Below, in pieces: positions 51,613 to 60,215 of a stretch of DNA of 64,000 nt. This DNA is from Siccirubricoccus phaeus (lineage in GTDB: Bacteria > Pseudomonadota > Alphaproteobacteria > Acetobacterales > Acetobacteraceae): NCBI RefSeq assembly GCF_008360935.1, contig NZ_SRXO01000027.1, positions 27,519 through 91,518 on the forward strand, in the 5' to 3' direction. Both the position numbers and the translations under genes were made by a program. Under the pieces are notes generated by a model. That model saw only the letters and a list, made by a program, of their open reading frames with translations. It was not told where the DNA came from and did no database searches. Position 1 is the stretch's first letter; every line of letters starts with the position of its first letter.

Positions 51613-52506
51613 CTACAGGTCCCCGGCGCGGCGCAGCTCCGCGATCAGCGCGCGCAGCGCCGCGTCCGGGACCTGGTTGGCGCGCAGCACCAGGCTGATG
51701 GGCCGCTGGAGCGGCGGGTCCAGCGGGCGGGCCTCCATCTCCGGATGCTCCACCCGGACAGCCATGCCGGGAACGATCGAGCAGCCCAGCCCCGCCGCCA
51801 CCAGCTCCTTGATGGCGGCGATGCTGTCGAACTCCATGCCGGGGGCGACCGCGAGCCCTGCCTTCTGGAACCAGGCATCGGTCAGGTTGCGCGTCGTGCT
51901 GCCGCGGGAGTGCAGGAGAAGAGGCCGGTTGGCCAGATCGTCGGGCCGCGGACAGGCAGGCAGGACGCTGCCAAGGCCCCGAGGCAGCAGGGCCTGGAGC
52001 GGGTCGTGGAACAGCAGCTCGGCGATCAGGCTCGTCGGCACCTCATCGGGCGTGGCGGTGACGAGGGCGACGTCGAGCGTCCCTTCCACGAGCGCCTGCA
52101 GCATCGGCGCGGTGTTGCCGGTGCTGACCGCGATCTCCACCCCGGGCAGGGAGTGGCGGGTGCGGCGCAGCGGGCCAGGCAGGAAGTAGATGCAGGCGGT
52201 CGCGCCCGTGCCCAGCCGGACATGCCCCGCATCGCCGGCACGAAATCGGCCCCCTGCCTCGTGCAGCCGCTTCACCGCCGCGAGCACCTCCCGCGCCGGC
52301 TCCAGCAGCGCCTGACCGGCCGGGGTGGGATGCAGGCGGGTCCCCAGTTTCTCGAAGAGGCGGACGCGGAGCTGGCCTTCGAGCTCGCGCAGCTGCTGAC
52401 CCACGGCGGGCTGCGTCAGGCCGAGATTGCGCGCCGCGGCGGCGACGCTGCCCAGCTCGACCGTGACGAGGAAGGCGCGCAGCTGGCGCAGGGTGAGACC
52501 ATGCAT
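51613..52506 (-). CDS. LysR-family transcriptional regulator
   Basis: The 297-residue product has an N-terminal helix-turn-helix (TLRQLRAFLVTVELGSVAAAARNLGLTQPAVGQQLRELE) and a LysR_substrate domain. It is convergent with the dioxygenase gene (three bases apart) and faces, across 376 bases, the remains of a Bug gene. LysR genes often lie divergent from the operons they control, so its original target may have been the destroyed Bug gene. Confidence 0.9.
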   Translation of the reverse strand: MHGLTLRQLRAFLVTVELGSVAAAARNLGLTQPAVGQQLRELEGQLRVRLFEKLGTRLHPTPAGQALLEPAREVLAAVKRLHEAGGRFRAGDAGHVRLGTGATACIYFLPGPLRRTRHSLPGVEIAVSTGNTAPMLQALVEGTLDVALVTATPDEVPTSLIAELLFHDPLQALLPRGLGSVLPACPRPDDLANRPLLLHSRGSTTRNLTDAWFQKAGLAVAPGMEFDSIAAIKELVAAGLGCSIVPGMAVRVEHPEMEARPLDPPLQRPISLVLRANQVPDAALRALIAELRRAGDL

Positions 52507-52882
52507 CGCCGGTGAGTATCACCCGGGTGCGGGCGCTGCCACGGGGCTTCGGCGAGACGGTTCCTCCTTGCGCGCGTCCAGGGCCCCGGCAGTGCGCCGC
52601 CTGTGGGACCGGCCGGCCGCGACGCTGGCCAGGCACGCCTGAATCGGCGACGCGCTGGTCAACCCATGCCTGGCTGCCGTGCCCGACGCCGAAGACCGCG
52701 CCGAGCCTACTCCCTGCGGATATGCCGGCCTCCTGCGCCACCGCAACCCAGCGCGACTTCTCCCGGGCCAGGAAGGCATCGAGCTCCGCAGCCAAGGTCA
52801 CGAAGGGTTCCGCCCCGCGTTGACGCAGACCGGCAGCATAACCGGGATCGTTCGTCACGGCTGACGAAACGCTTAATCCGGA
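52507..52882. other. Scar region between LysR and chimeric gene
   Basis: These 376 bases hold the LysR promoter side and a Bug-protein C-terminal remnant (52707-52861). The first 200 bases show no recognisable product. Confidence 0.55.
52707..52861 (-). pseudogene. Bug/TctC binding-protein C-terminal remnant
   Basis: The minus strand reads VTNDPGYAAGLRQRGAEPFV, then TLAAELDAFLAREKSRWVAV and AQEAGISAGSR. This is the typical end of Bug proteins (RLRQLGAEPV, then EFDAFIRAEKARWGEVVRAAGI). There is no stop in the expected place, and the other 280 residues are absent. The breakpoint abuts the start of the plus-strand chimeric gene at 52883. Confidence 0.7.
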
Positions 52883-55231
52883 ATGTGCAGCCCCCACAGC
52901 CTGCCGGAGGATGCCCCGACCCCGGCGCGGGAGGCGCATGCCGCCTTCTGGCAGGCACGGCGCGAGCGGCAGGCGGAGATGGACGCCTCCATCGCCCGCA
53001 ACGCCGAGGTCGAGTTCCTGCACGACCGCCCCTATCCGAAGAAGGGCGCGGTGCGCGTCACCGGCCCCTTCACGGTAGAGAGCCTCTCCCCCCACCGCGT
53101 CCTCCCCGCCGATGAGGAGGACGAGGCGGTGGTGGAGGCGCTGGCCGCCGAGGCCGGCGAGGCCCCACCACCCCGCCGCCGGCTGCGGCCCAAATCCGAA
53201 GCCGACGCCGGCACCGGCGACGACTTTGTCACCGCCGTGCTGGACAACCTGGCCAAGGCCGGCGTGCAGAACACCAAGAAGAACGAGCGCCTGACCTTCG
53301 CCACCATCCGCCCCTGGCCCGGCAAGGGCCATGTCGCGGCCGAGGCCACCTACGAGGAGGCCGGCCAGCAGCGCCGCGCCGCCATCGTCGTCGGCCCCGA
53401 ATACGGCACGGTCGGCCAGGAGCTGGTGCGGGAGGCTGCGCGCGAGTGCCGCGACTGGGCCGACGCCCTTGGCGACCTCTTCAATCAGTTGAACAACCGG
53501 CAGAAGGTCAGCGCCAACCTTCTCACCGATCAGCATGTCGAGGCGGTGTCCGTCGACGGACGGACTCTCCTCGTGATCGAGGTGCCGCAGGGAATACGCC
53601 GACACAAACCCGTCTACATCAACGGCAACCCGATGACCGGGAGCTATCGCCGCCTGAATGACGGCGATCGCCAATGTGACGAAGAAATCGTCAAGCGGAT
53701 GCTTGCCGAGCAGACCGAGGAGTCCCGAGACAACAGGGTCCTGAAGGGCTTCGGTTTGGAGGACCTGGATTGGGAGAGTGTGCGCGCCTACCGCCAGATG
53801 ATGCGCGACCGCTCACCCACCCATCCTTTCCTTGACGCGCCCGACGAGGAGTTTCTTCGCAAGATCGGCGCTGTGCGGCGCGATCGTGAGAGTGGGACCG
53901 AGGGCCTGACCGTCGCAGGCCTGCTGATGTTTGGCAAATCCGAGAGCATTCAGGACGAGTTCCCGAACTACTTCCTCGATTACCAGGAGCGCGCCAATCC
54001 GAAGGCGGAGCAGCGCTGGGTGGATCGCGTCACTCTCGACGGTACGTGGTCGGGAAACCTGTTTGATTTTTACCGGCGCGTCTACCGCAAGCTGGTGGCC
54101 GACCTGAAGGTTCCTTTCGCGCTGCAGAATGGCCAGCGGCAGGATGAGACACCCGTGCACGAGGCGCTGCGGGAGGCACTCGTCAACACCATCGTTCATG
54201 CAGACTACACCGGTCGCGCGTCGGTGTTCGTTGTGAAGCGGCCTGATATGTTCGGCTTCCGTAATCCTGGGCTGATGCGCGTCCCTGTCGCTCAGGCAAT
54301 TGCAGGGGGTGAGAGCGACGGCCGTAACCGCACGCTCCAGAAAATGCTTCTGCTCGTCGGCGCCGGCGAGCGAGCTGGATCAGGGGTGCCGAAGATCCAT
54401 AAGGGCTGGGCCGAGCAGCATTGGCGCCCGCCTGTCCTCTATGAACGCGAGCAGCCCAGCGAGCAGACCCTGCTTGAGCTCCGCATGCTTGACCTGATTC
54501 CAGCAGACGCTCTCGCGCGGTTGCGGGCGCGGTTTGGGTCCCGGTTCGACGCGCTTTCGAGGGATCAGCGGCTCATCCTGGCGGCGGCTGCGACGGAGGG
54601 CTTCGTGACGCATGCGCGAATGCTCTCGATCTGCGACATGCACCCGACAGACCTCACTCGGCTGCTCCAGGGGCTGGTCCAGGAGGATTACCTTGTGCAG
54701 TCAGGGCGGCGGCGCGCTGCGGTTTATAGGCTGCCGGGGATGGTCCTACCGAACCCCGATACCGTCTTTGGCCCGCCCACCGAGGGTGCGGAGCTCGCGG
54801 GGAAAGGTTCGGAGCTGTCGACGAAAGGTTCGGAGCTACCGGGCCAAGGTTCGGAGCTTGACTCCGCACCTACCAGCGGCAGCCTAGGCCGCCAGGTAGA
54901 AGGGCTTCCATATCCCCTGATTGATGCCCTCGAGGGCTTGGACGCGGGGCTCCGGCGACAGCTCGAGGAGATCTCGGAGCCAGTCCGAACCAGCGGACGT
55001 GTCGCACCAGAGACAACCCGCAGTGTGATCACGCTCCTATGTCGCGAGCGTTACCTGACCATTCGGGTTCTGTCCGCCCTGCTCGGCCGCGACGAGGATT
55101 ACCTCCGGCAGCGGGTACTCAATCCTCTCGTCCATGAGAGGGTGCTGGAGCGTGCCTTTCCGCAATCGCCGAACGACCCCCGCCAAGCCTACACCGCCGC
55201 TGACGTCGCCCCACCGGCGTCGCCTTCGTAA
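52883..55231 (+). CDS. Chimeric frame: type III DNA-methyltransferase segment fused to AlbA_2/ATPase-type regulator
   Basis: The 782-residue frame has two unrelated parts. Residues 22-190 (FWQARRERQAEMDASIARNAEVEFLHDRPY, VRVTGPFTVESLSPHRVLP, TPWPG-like IRPWPGKGHVAAEA) match a non-catalytic section of site-specific DNA-methyltransferases of the type III Mod class; the DPPY-bearing part is missing. From about residue 197 (LFNQLNNRQKVSANLLTD, VYINGNPMTGSYRRLNDGD) it is the rear of an AlbA_2 domain, followed by a GHKL-like ATPase block with LREALVNTIVHADYTG (near 435) and winged-helix-like tail. Bases after about 53480 are visibly less GC-rich. It is probably a deletion or recombination product. 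Confidence 0.75.
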   Translation: MCSPHSLPEDAPTPAREAHAAFWQARRERQAEMDASIARNAEVEFLHDRPYPKKGAVRVTGPFTVESLSPHRVLPADEEDEAVVEALAAEAGEAPPPRRRLRPKSEADAGTGDDFVTAVLDNLAKAGVQNTKKNERLTFATIRPWPGKGHVAAEATYEEAGQQRRAAIVVGPEYGTVGQELVREAARECRDWADALGDLFNQLNNRQKVSANLLTDQHVEAVSVDGRTLLVIEVPQGIRRHKPVYINGNPMTGSYRRLNDGDRQCDEEIVKRMLAEQTEESRDNRVLKGFGLEDLDWESVRAYRQMMRDRSPTHPFLDAPDEEFLRKIGAVRRDRESGTEGLTVAGLLMFGKSESIQDEFPNYFLDYQERANPKAEQRWVDRVTLDGTWSGNLFDFYRRVYRKLVADLKVPFALQNGQRQDETPVHEALREALVNTIVHADYTGRASVFVVKRPDMFGFRNPGLMRVPVAQAIAGGESDGRNRTLQKMLLLVGAGERAGSGVPKIHKGWAEQHWRPPVLYEREQPSEQTLLELRMLDLIPADALARLRARFGSRFDALSRDQRLILAAAATEGFVTHARMLSICDMHPTDLTRLLQGLVQEDYLVQSGRRRAAVYRLPGMVLPNPDTVFGPPTEGAELAGKGSELSTKGSELPGQGSELDSAPTSGSLGRQVEGLPYPLIDALEGLDAGLRRQLEEISEPVRTSGRVAPETTRSVITLLCRERYLTIRVLSALLGRDEDYLRQRVLNPLVHERVLERAFPQSPNDPRQAYTAADVAPPASPS
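54785..54862 (+). repeat. 21-bp in-frame tandem repeat (GSEL heptapeptides)
   Basis: Three full units and one partial unit of GGTTCGGAGCT plus ten variable bases encode G(A/S)EL-x2-(K/Q) repeats, ending GSELDS. The first unit has GGTGCGGAGCT. Short in-frame repeats in the linker of AlbA_2/ATPase regulators can change copy number and so vary the linker length. Confidence 0.75.
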
Positions 55232-55586
55232 TGGCTTTGCGAGAGGGTTCACCCGAGGATGAGTTTCAGCGCCGGTTTCGCGTGAATGGGCATAGGGACC
55301 GCGAACATTGGCCGCTCGACTTGGAAAGAAGATCCTATATTTACAAAGCGATAGACCTTGTAGACTGAAGCGGCCAAGTCCCAAGGTTTGGAGAGAATCC
55401 GCCCTCCGGAGAGAATTTCGGCCCCTCCCGGTGTCCGCACTCCCAAGGTTCACGCACCAACCCTGGCGCAACCTGCGGTTCCAGGCGCCGGCCGCCCAAC
55501 CGGAGAACGAATTTGCAGGAATGAATGGTGTGGCGAGAGGAACCGGGCGCTAACATTCTCTGGACCGGCAGCCGGCGCGCGAATCG
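55232..55586. other. Lower-GC intergenic stretch, no gene seen
   Basis: These 355 bases lie between the convergent ends of the chimeric gene and the histidine kinase gene. They include an AT-rich patch (CCTATATTTACAAAGCGATA, about 55334-55353) and a direct repeat GGAGAGAAT (at about 55391 and 55412). No tRNA cloverleaf and no recognisable protein were found. Composition is like the AlbA_2 part, so it probably arrived with it. Confidence 0.55.
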
Positions 55587-56435
55587 TTAGGCACTCGGAT
55601 GGCGGTTGGTCGGCCAGTGCGGTCCCTGCGCGGGGATGAAGCGGATTGCCGCCTGCAAACCGGCCGGCTCGAAGTGCAGCTCGACGCTGCTGCCGGGTCC
55701 GAGGTCCATTGCGAGGCCGCGCTCCAGCAGCCGGGTGCCAAAGCCCCGCCGATCCGGCGGCCTTGCCACCGGCGGGCCCTCCGTCTCTGCCCAATGAATC
55801 GTCATAGCTCCATCCGCTCCCGCCTCGCACCGGATCTCGACCCGGCCCTCGGAAACGGAGAGCGCACCGTACTTGGTGGCGTTGGTGGCCAGCTCGTGAA
55901 AGGCGAGTACCAGGGCCTGCGCCTGCCGCGGCGATACCGTCACGCCGGCGCAACCGCCCCGGATGTTGAGCTGAACGGCCCGGCCGGTCCCCAACCACGG
56001 CGCCAGCGCATTCTGCGCGGTGTCCCCGATGCCGGCCGGCTCCCACCCGCGCGCCGCCAGCATGTCGTGCGCCCGCGCCAAGGTCCGCAGCCGCGCTCCG
56101 AAGTGCTGGGCGAAGCGCCGAGGATCACCACCGACCCCCTTCAGCGTCTGCGCGGCGAGCCCCTGAACGGTGGCAAGGATATTCTTGACGCGGTGGTTCA
56201 GTTCGGCCAACAGCAGGTCCCGATGCCGCTCGCTCTCCGCCAGTTCGGCGTTTGCCCGGCGAAGCTCCGCGTTCAGCGCCTCGGAACTGGCAAGATCAGT
56301 GCGCGTGTCGGCGAGCTCGTATGTTCGCACCTCGGCATTCTTTGCGGCACGGCTCTCAGCGGCGGCAAGCTCAGCCCGCAGGCGTGCGTTCTCCGCTTCC
56401 AGCTCTGCCTCGTGCCGGCTTGATCTCGCGGTCAT
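55587..56435 (-). CDS. HWE-type soluble histidine kinase
   Basis: The 282-residue product has an N-terminal coiled coil (about 7-70), the phospho-acceptor box LLAELNHRVKNILATVQGLA with His81, and an N-box HELATNATKYGALS (180-193), followed by the glycine block RRGFGTRLLERGL. The Arg-rich acceptor helix and HELATNA form are typical of HWE/HisKA_2 kinases of alphaproteobacteria. There is no PAS, GAF or membrane domain, so signal input must come through the coiled coil or a partner. No response regulator lies next to it. Confidence 0.87.
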   Translation of the reverse strand: MTARSSRHEAELEAENARLRAELAAAESRAAKNAEVRTYELADTRTDLASSEALNAELRRANAELAESERHRDLLLAELNHRVKNILATVQGLAAQTLKGVGGDPRRFAQHFGARLRTLARAHDMLAARGWEPAGIGDTAQNALAPWLGTGRAVQLNIRGGCAGVTVSPRQAQALVLAFHELATNATKYGALSVSEGRVEIRCEAGADGAMTIHWAETEGPPVARPPDRRGFGTRLLERGLAMDLGPGSSVELHFEPAGLQAAIRFIPAQGPHWPTNRHPSA

Positions 56436-56589
56436 GCCCGCTCAAGGCCCTGGGGATGCCGCCGGCACGGCACCTCATCGCGGCCCGGTATGAAGGTGCG
56501 TTTCCCCGGCGGCCCGCACGGACGGGGTGATCCTCGCTGCCCCCGAGACAGTGCACATGCCACCGCGACTGGCCCTGTCCGGGATGCGC

Positions 56590-57027
56590 TCAATCCAAAG
56601 CGGTCCGATCAACACGTCTTCCCTGGTCATCGATAACAGGCGCGCCATTTTCCTTGCGGAAGGCGCCCTCCTGTGGAGCGGGCAGGATGTTCAGGACCGT
56701 CTCCGATGGCCGGCACAGCCGCACGCCAAGCGGGCTGACCACGATCGGGCGATCCATCAAAACGGGGTGCCGCAGCATCAGGTCGATCAGCGCGTCGTCA
56801 GCCCACTTGGCGTCATCGAGACCGAACTCCTCGTACGATGGCACTTCCTGGCGCAGCAGGTCACGCACGGGGATGTCCATGCGCCGGAGCAAGCCTACGA
56901 GCGTCTCGCGCGAGGGCGGTGCCTTCAGGTACTCGATGGTCTCCGGCTCCTCGCCACTGTTGCGAATGAGCGCCAGAACGTCGCGTGACGTGGCGCAGTT
57001 CGGGTCATGGTATATTGTGATCGTCAC
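56590..57027 (-). CDS. arsC: Arsenate reductase, ArsC (glutaredoxin-dependent)
   Basis: The 145-residue product has NCATSRDVL with the catalytic Cys11 and DRPIVVSPLGVRLCRP, which holds two of the three conserved Arg residues. ArsC reduces arsenate to arsenite using glutaredoxin. The start is GTG at 57027, with GGGGGAA about 5 bases upstream. No arsenite exporter or ArsR gene is next to it, and the tail NGAPVIDDQGRRVDRTALD is normal for family members of about 140 residues. Confidence 0.92.
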   Translation of the reverse strand: MTITIYHDPNCATSRDVLALIRNSGEEPETIEYLKAPPSRETLVGLLRRMDIPVRDLLRQEVPSYEEFGLDDAKWADDALIDLMLRHPVLMDRPIVVSPLGVRLCRPSETVLNILPAPQEGAFRKENGAPVIDDQGRRVDRTALD

Positions 57028-57098
57028 AGTGTTCCCCCGATCCGGACTGCCTCAGGGCAAGGACCCTGGCCCCACCGTGAGCCATCATCCGCCCGATG

Positions 57099-58340
57099 TC
57101 ATGTCGCGCTGTTCCCCTCGGTCGCGCTGGTCTGCCTCAGAGTCGGCGGTACGTCCGGCAGGGCGGCGCGGGCCCCGCTCAGGGCCAGGCGTCGTCGGAA
57201 CCGGCCAGCGTGAGGGGCCGCCGCCGAGGCTGCGCTTCGGCTGAGCAAGCCTTGCCCGCCGCGAAGACCATCAAGCCCTCTATTGGGCAGCGCCTCCTCG
57301 GCCTGTTTGAAGGTCACCATGCGGCCGGCCTCCTCGTCCCACAGCAGGTGGCCGGGCGCCGAGAAAGCCTCACGCAGCGTGACCACCCGCGCAGTGGCGA
57401 AGGCGGGGTGCGCGTCGTGGCAGGCCTCCAGCAGGTAATTCGGGATGCGCGGCGCGAAGTGGTGCACGTGATGGAAGCCGAGGCTCGCCGTCAACCACCG
57501 CAAAACCGCCGGCAATTGCAGGTAGGAGCTGCCCGCGAGTGACGCGGTCACTCGATCCCAGGCCGCGTGGCGCGCCCAATGCACCCCCTCAAAGCGGTGC
57601 TGCACCGAGAAGAGCCAGACGCCGGCGATGCTGGCCGGCACCATCACGGCGAGGACGCCGGCTGTCACCGGCCAGATGCCGAGCAGCGCCGAGAAGCTAC
57701 CGTAAAAGGCGAGCAACGAAAGGTTCGTCAGGTGCACGCTGCGGTGCTCCCGGCCCCAGCCGACCGGTGCGTCATACGGGACACGGTAGAGCACGAGGAA
57801 CACCAGGGGCGGGAATACCAGAAGCATGAGCAGCGGATGACGCAGGATGCGGTAGGCACGGCGCCGCCCGCGACCCATGGCCCGGTACTCGGCAACAGTC
57901 TCGCAGGTCGAGTAGATGTCGGTGCCGCGGTCGCGGCGGTCGAGGTCGTTCCAGACCGCGTGGTGCCCGGCGTGCTGCCGTCGCCAGTGCCCGTAGGGCG
58001 TGAAAGTGAACAGCGAGCAGAGCCGCCCAACAAGGTCGTTGGCGCGCGGTGCGCGGAACAGCGAGCCGTGCCCGCAATCATGCTGCAGGGCGAAGACGCG
58101 CACCGTCAACCCTGCCGCCGGCAGGCCTAGCGCCAGCACCCACCACCAGCCCAAGGCGAGGCCGGCCTGCATCGCCGCGAGCAGCGCCAGCAAGGGCAGG
58201 AAGGTCGTGGCGAGCTGCAGCGCGGCGGTCCGGGGCGCGGCCTCCTGGAAGCGGAGGGCGACCGTTCTCAACTCATGCCGATCGGCACGGGTCTGCTCCG
58301 CAGGGGGACGGTTGGCGTCGGTGCCGGCGACCCCCGGCAT
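57099..58340 (-). CDS. Fatty acid desaturase (membrane di-iron)
   Basis: The 413-residue product has three histidine boxes: HDCGH (87-91), HWRRQHAGHH (118-127) and HHVHH (about 295), plus four hydrophobic segments. The set and spacing match delta-12/omega-type acyl-lipid desaturases. It adds a double bond to membrane fatty acids using O2 and ferredoxin or cytochrome. The ATG at 58340 shares a base with the preceding stop (TGATG). The last 70 residues are Arg/Ala-rich and not part of the family, so the end may be extended by read-through of low-complexity sequence. Confidence 0.88.
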   Translation of the reverse strand: MPGVAGTDANRPPAEQTRADRHELRTVALRFQEAAPRTAALQLATTFLPLLALLAAMQAGLALGWWWVLALGLPAAGLTVRVFALQHDCGHGSLFRAPRANDLVGRLCSLFTFTPYGHWRRQHAGHHAVWNDLDRRDRGTDIYSTCETVAEYRAMGRGRRRAYRILRHPLLMLLVFPPLVFLVLYRVPYDAPVGWGREHRSVHLTNLSLLAFYGSFSALLGIWPVTAGVLAVMVPASIAGVWLFSVQHRFEGVHWARHAAWDRVTASLAGSSYLQLPAVLRWLTASLGFHHVHHFAPRIPNYLLEACHDAHPAFATARVVTLREAFSAPGHLLWDEEAGRMVTFKQAEEALPNRGLDGLRGGQGLLSRSAASAAAPHAGRFRRRLALSGARAALPDVPPTLRQTSATEGNSAT

Positions 58341-58864
58341 CAGCCCCTGCCTTCGGGCCAGGTGACGAAGAGGCCGACGTCGCCGAGCACGCCGCCCGGG
58401 AAGTTCAGGATCCGGGCACCGAGCCCGAAGCCGCCCGGTCGCAGGGCGTCGTGCCAAAACTCGAGGAACACCCGCGCGCCGGCCGGCAGCGTGTCCTGCC
58501 AGCCGGGAAGGCGGTTGTTGATCCGCCGCCCGCCGTCCGTGCAGTAGTCGGAGGGGAACGACACCAGCATCACCTCCCGCTGACCGCCCTCGAACGCCGC
58601 CTTGACCTTCGAGATCGTGTCCACGCGGTCGGCGTCGGTCAGGCCGCGGGCCTCGAAGCGGCCGCGGTTGCCGGCCCGATGCTCGTCCTCCCGCCGCGCG
58701 GCCTCCACCGCCGCCGCCTCACTGCGCCGCTCCCGCTCATCCCGCGCCGCGTACATCGCGTCGAGGGACAGAAAGAAGAGTGGCCGGGAACCCTCGGCCG
58801 CGGGCCGGGCTCGCCGCTCGTTGCCCCGGGCACCGCCGGCATCGCTCGGCTGATCGGCATTCAT
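58340..58864 (-). CDS. Hypothetical protein (174 residues) co-translated with desaturase
   Basis: No family was recognised. The N-terminal half is charged and Ala/Arg/Glu-rich (MYAARDERERRSEAAAVEAA), probably helical; the C-terminal half is more globular, with FEGGQREVMLVSFPSDYCTDGGRRINN and FLEFWHDALRPGGFGLGARI. GAGGAG lies about 10 bases before the ATG at 58864. The one-base overlap with the desaturase start suggests a linked role. The stretch 58865-59017 before it has no gene. Confidence 0.6.
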   Translation of the reverse strand: MNADQPSDAGGARGNERRARPAAEGSRPLFFLSLDAMYAARDERERRSEAAAVEAARREDEHRAGNRGRFEARGLTDADRVDTISKVKAAFEGGQREVMLVSFPSDYCTDGGRRINNRLPGWQDTLPAGARVFLEFWHDALRPGGFGLGARILNFPGGVLGDVGLFVTWPEGRG

Positions 58865-59017
58865 CGGATGCGTTCTCCTCAGCTTGGGTTCCAGGCGGAG
58901 GCGCCGACATCACGCGCCACCGCCACCAGTTGCGGCGGAACCGGCCATTCGGCCGTCCGCCGTCCGACAGCGCCGGGTTCGGGGCCAACCACCGGCAGAC
59001 TGCTGAGGGAGTACCGC

Positions 59018-59182
59018 CTACGGCGACGCAGGAACGGCGTGGACGGCCCAGACCGGGGCAAAGCCCACGGTGCCGTAGACGGCCGTCAACATGACGGCGA
59101 GCGTCAGCGCGCAGGCCAGCATCATCAGGCGAAAGCGGCGCTCGGACACATGGCCGACAAGTCCGGCGGGGTTCGGTTGCAT
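59018..59182 (-). CDS. Small single-helix membrane protein (54 residues)
   Basis: The frame reads MQPNPAGLVGHVSERRFRLM, then MLACALTLAVMLTAVYGTVG and FAPVWAVHAVPASP. It has one clear transmembrane helix with an Arg-rich cytoplasmic side. A full ribosome-binding site, AAGGAGG, ends five bases before the ATG at 59182, which is strong support for translation. The function is unknown. It lies between the desaturase pair and the BON protein. Confidence 0.68.
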   Translation of the reverse strand: MQPNPAGLVGHVSERRFRLMMLACALTLAVMLTAVYGTVGFAPVWAVHAVPASP

Positions 59183-59259
59183 TCTGACCTCCTTGGCCGC
59201 GTGCTGCGGCGTTCACTCTCCACCTGACTGCTCCCCCCGGGCGCCCTGCCAAGCCGGCG

Positions 59260-59952
59260 TCACGACCCCACCGTGATGCGGTCCAGCACCTCGGTGACGC
59301 CGGGGGCCGCCCAGGCGATGCGCTCGGCCAGATCGCGCTCGCGCCAGCTGGACACGCGCCCACTCAGGACGACCTTGCCTCCGACCGCGCTGATCACGAC
59401 TTCTGTCGCTCCCAGCCCGGCCTCGCGCACGAAGAGCGCCTCGATCCGGCCAGCGACGTCGCCGCTCTCCGCGTCGCCGCCGTAGGCCTCGGCGACACCG
59501 CGGGTGGCCTCGGTGGTCCGCCCGTGCCGCTCCACCGCAACCAGGTTGGTGACGTCCACCACGCCCTCGATACCGGCGGCCAGCCGCTCGGCGGCGGAGC
59601 GTTCCGCCTCAGTGCCGACCGAGCCGCTCAGCGTGATCCGCCCCCGCGCGATCCGCATCAGGATGCGCTCGCGTCGCAGCGGGGCGGCCGAGAAGAGGGC
59701 TCGCAGCGCCCGTTCGGCGATCGCCTCGTCCAACCCGTCGGCCTCCGGCGGGAGGCGGACCTCGATTCGTGGTGCGACGGCACCGGCCTGGGCCTGCATC
59801 CGCCCGCGGCCGGGTTCGGTTTGGGCCGCCGGCGGCTGGGCCGCGACCCCGTGCGCGGCGGTGGCGATGCCCGCCCGCTGCGCTGGCGTGCCCTGCGCTC
59901 CGGGCCACGCGGGCGTCTCGTCCATGTTCGGCCTGATCCTGTCCTCGCCCAT
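59260..59952 (-). CDS. Protein with two BON domains
   Basis: The 230-residue product has a low-complexity N-terminal part (about 1-60) and then two BON domains: RIARGRITLSGSVGTEAERSAAERLAAGIEGVVDVTNLVAVE (near 100-150) and VVISAVGGKVVLSGRVSSWRERDLAERIAWAAPGVTEVLDRI (near 185-230). BON domains occur in osmotic-stress and lipid-binding proteins. There is no signal peptide, so it is cytoplasmic unless exported otherwise. GGGAGAGG precedes the ATG at 59952. Confidence 0.8.
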   Translation of the reverse strand: MGEDRIRPNMDETPAWPGAQGTPAQRAGIATAAHGVAAQPPAAQTEPGRGRMQAQAGAVAPRIEVRLPPEADGLDEAIAERALRALFSAAPLRRERILMRIARGRITLSGSVGTEAERSAAERLAAGIEGVVDVTNLVAVERHGRTTEATRGVAEAYGGDAESGDVAGRIEALFVREAGLGATEVVISAVGGKVVLSGRVSSWRERDLAERIAWAAPGVTEVLDRITVGS

Positions 59953-59984
59953 GACGGCCTCTCCCGCCGAACCGCGTTCCGCCG

Positions 59985-60122
59985 CTAGCGCTTCTTCGCA
60001 GGCGCGGGCGCGGCGGCCTGCGCCCGTGCGGTCGCGAAGGGGGACGCGGCGGTGATGACCTTCGCCTTCGGCTGCTTGGGCTTCTTCGCCTCCCGGCTGC
60101 TCCGCTTCTGACCCTTGGCCAT
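59985..60122 (-). CDS. Small basic Lys/Ala-rich protein (45 residues)
   Basis: The frame reads MAKGQKRSSREAKKPKQPKA, KVITAASPFATARAQAAAPA and PAKKR. GGAGAGAG precedes the ATG at 60122 by two bases. The start MAKGQ(K/M)RS-REAKKPK is, from memory, shared by short proteins in Methylobacterium and rhizobia. Its charge suggests nucleic-acid binding, but the role is unknown. Confidence 0.68.
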   Translation of the reverse strand: MAKGQKRSSREAKKPKQPKAKVITAASPFATARAQAAAPAPAKKR

Positions 60123-60215
60123 CGCTCTCTCCTGTGATCGGGGCGCACGGCGGCGCCGGCCGTCCCTGGGGCCTGGTGGATACGCCGCCAGCGCCAGTGG
60201 CCTCGTTCGGGTCGC

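Noticed and set aside
55370..55440. tRNA-like fragment or attachment site beside the lower-GC segment
   Set aside because: GGAGAG and CTCCGG blocks hint at an acceptor stem, but no T-loop (GGTTCGA) or anticodon arm is present, and no matching direct repeat was found at the other side.
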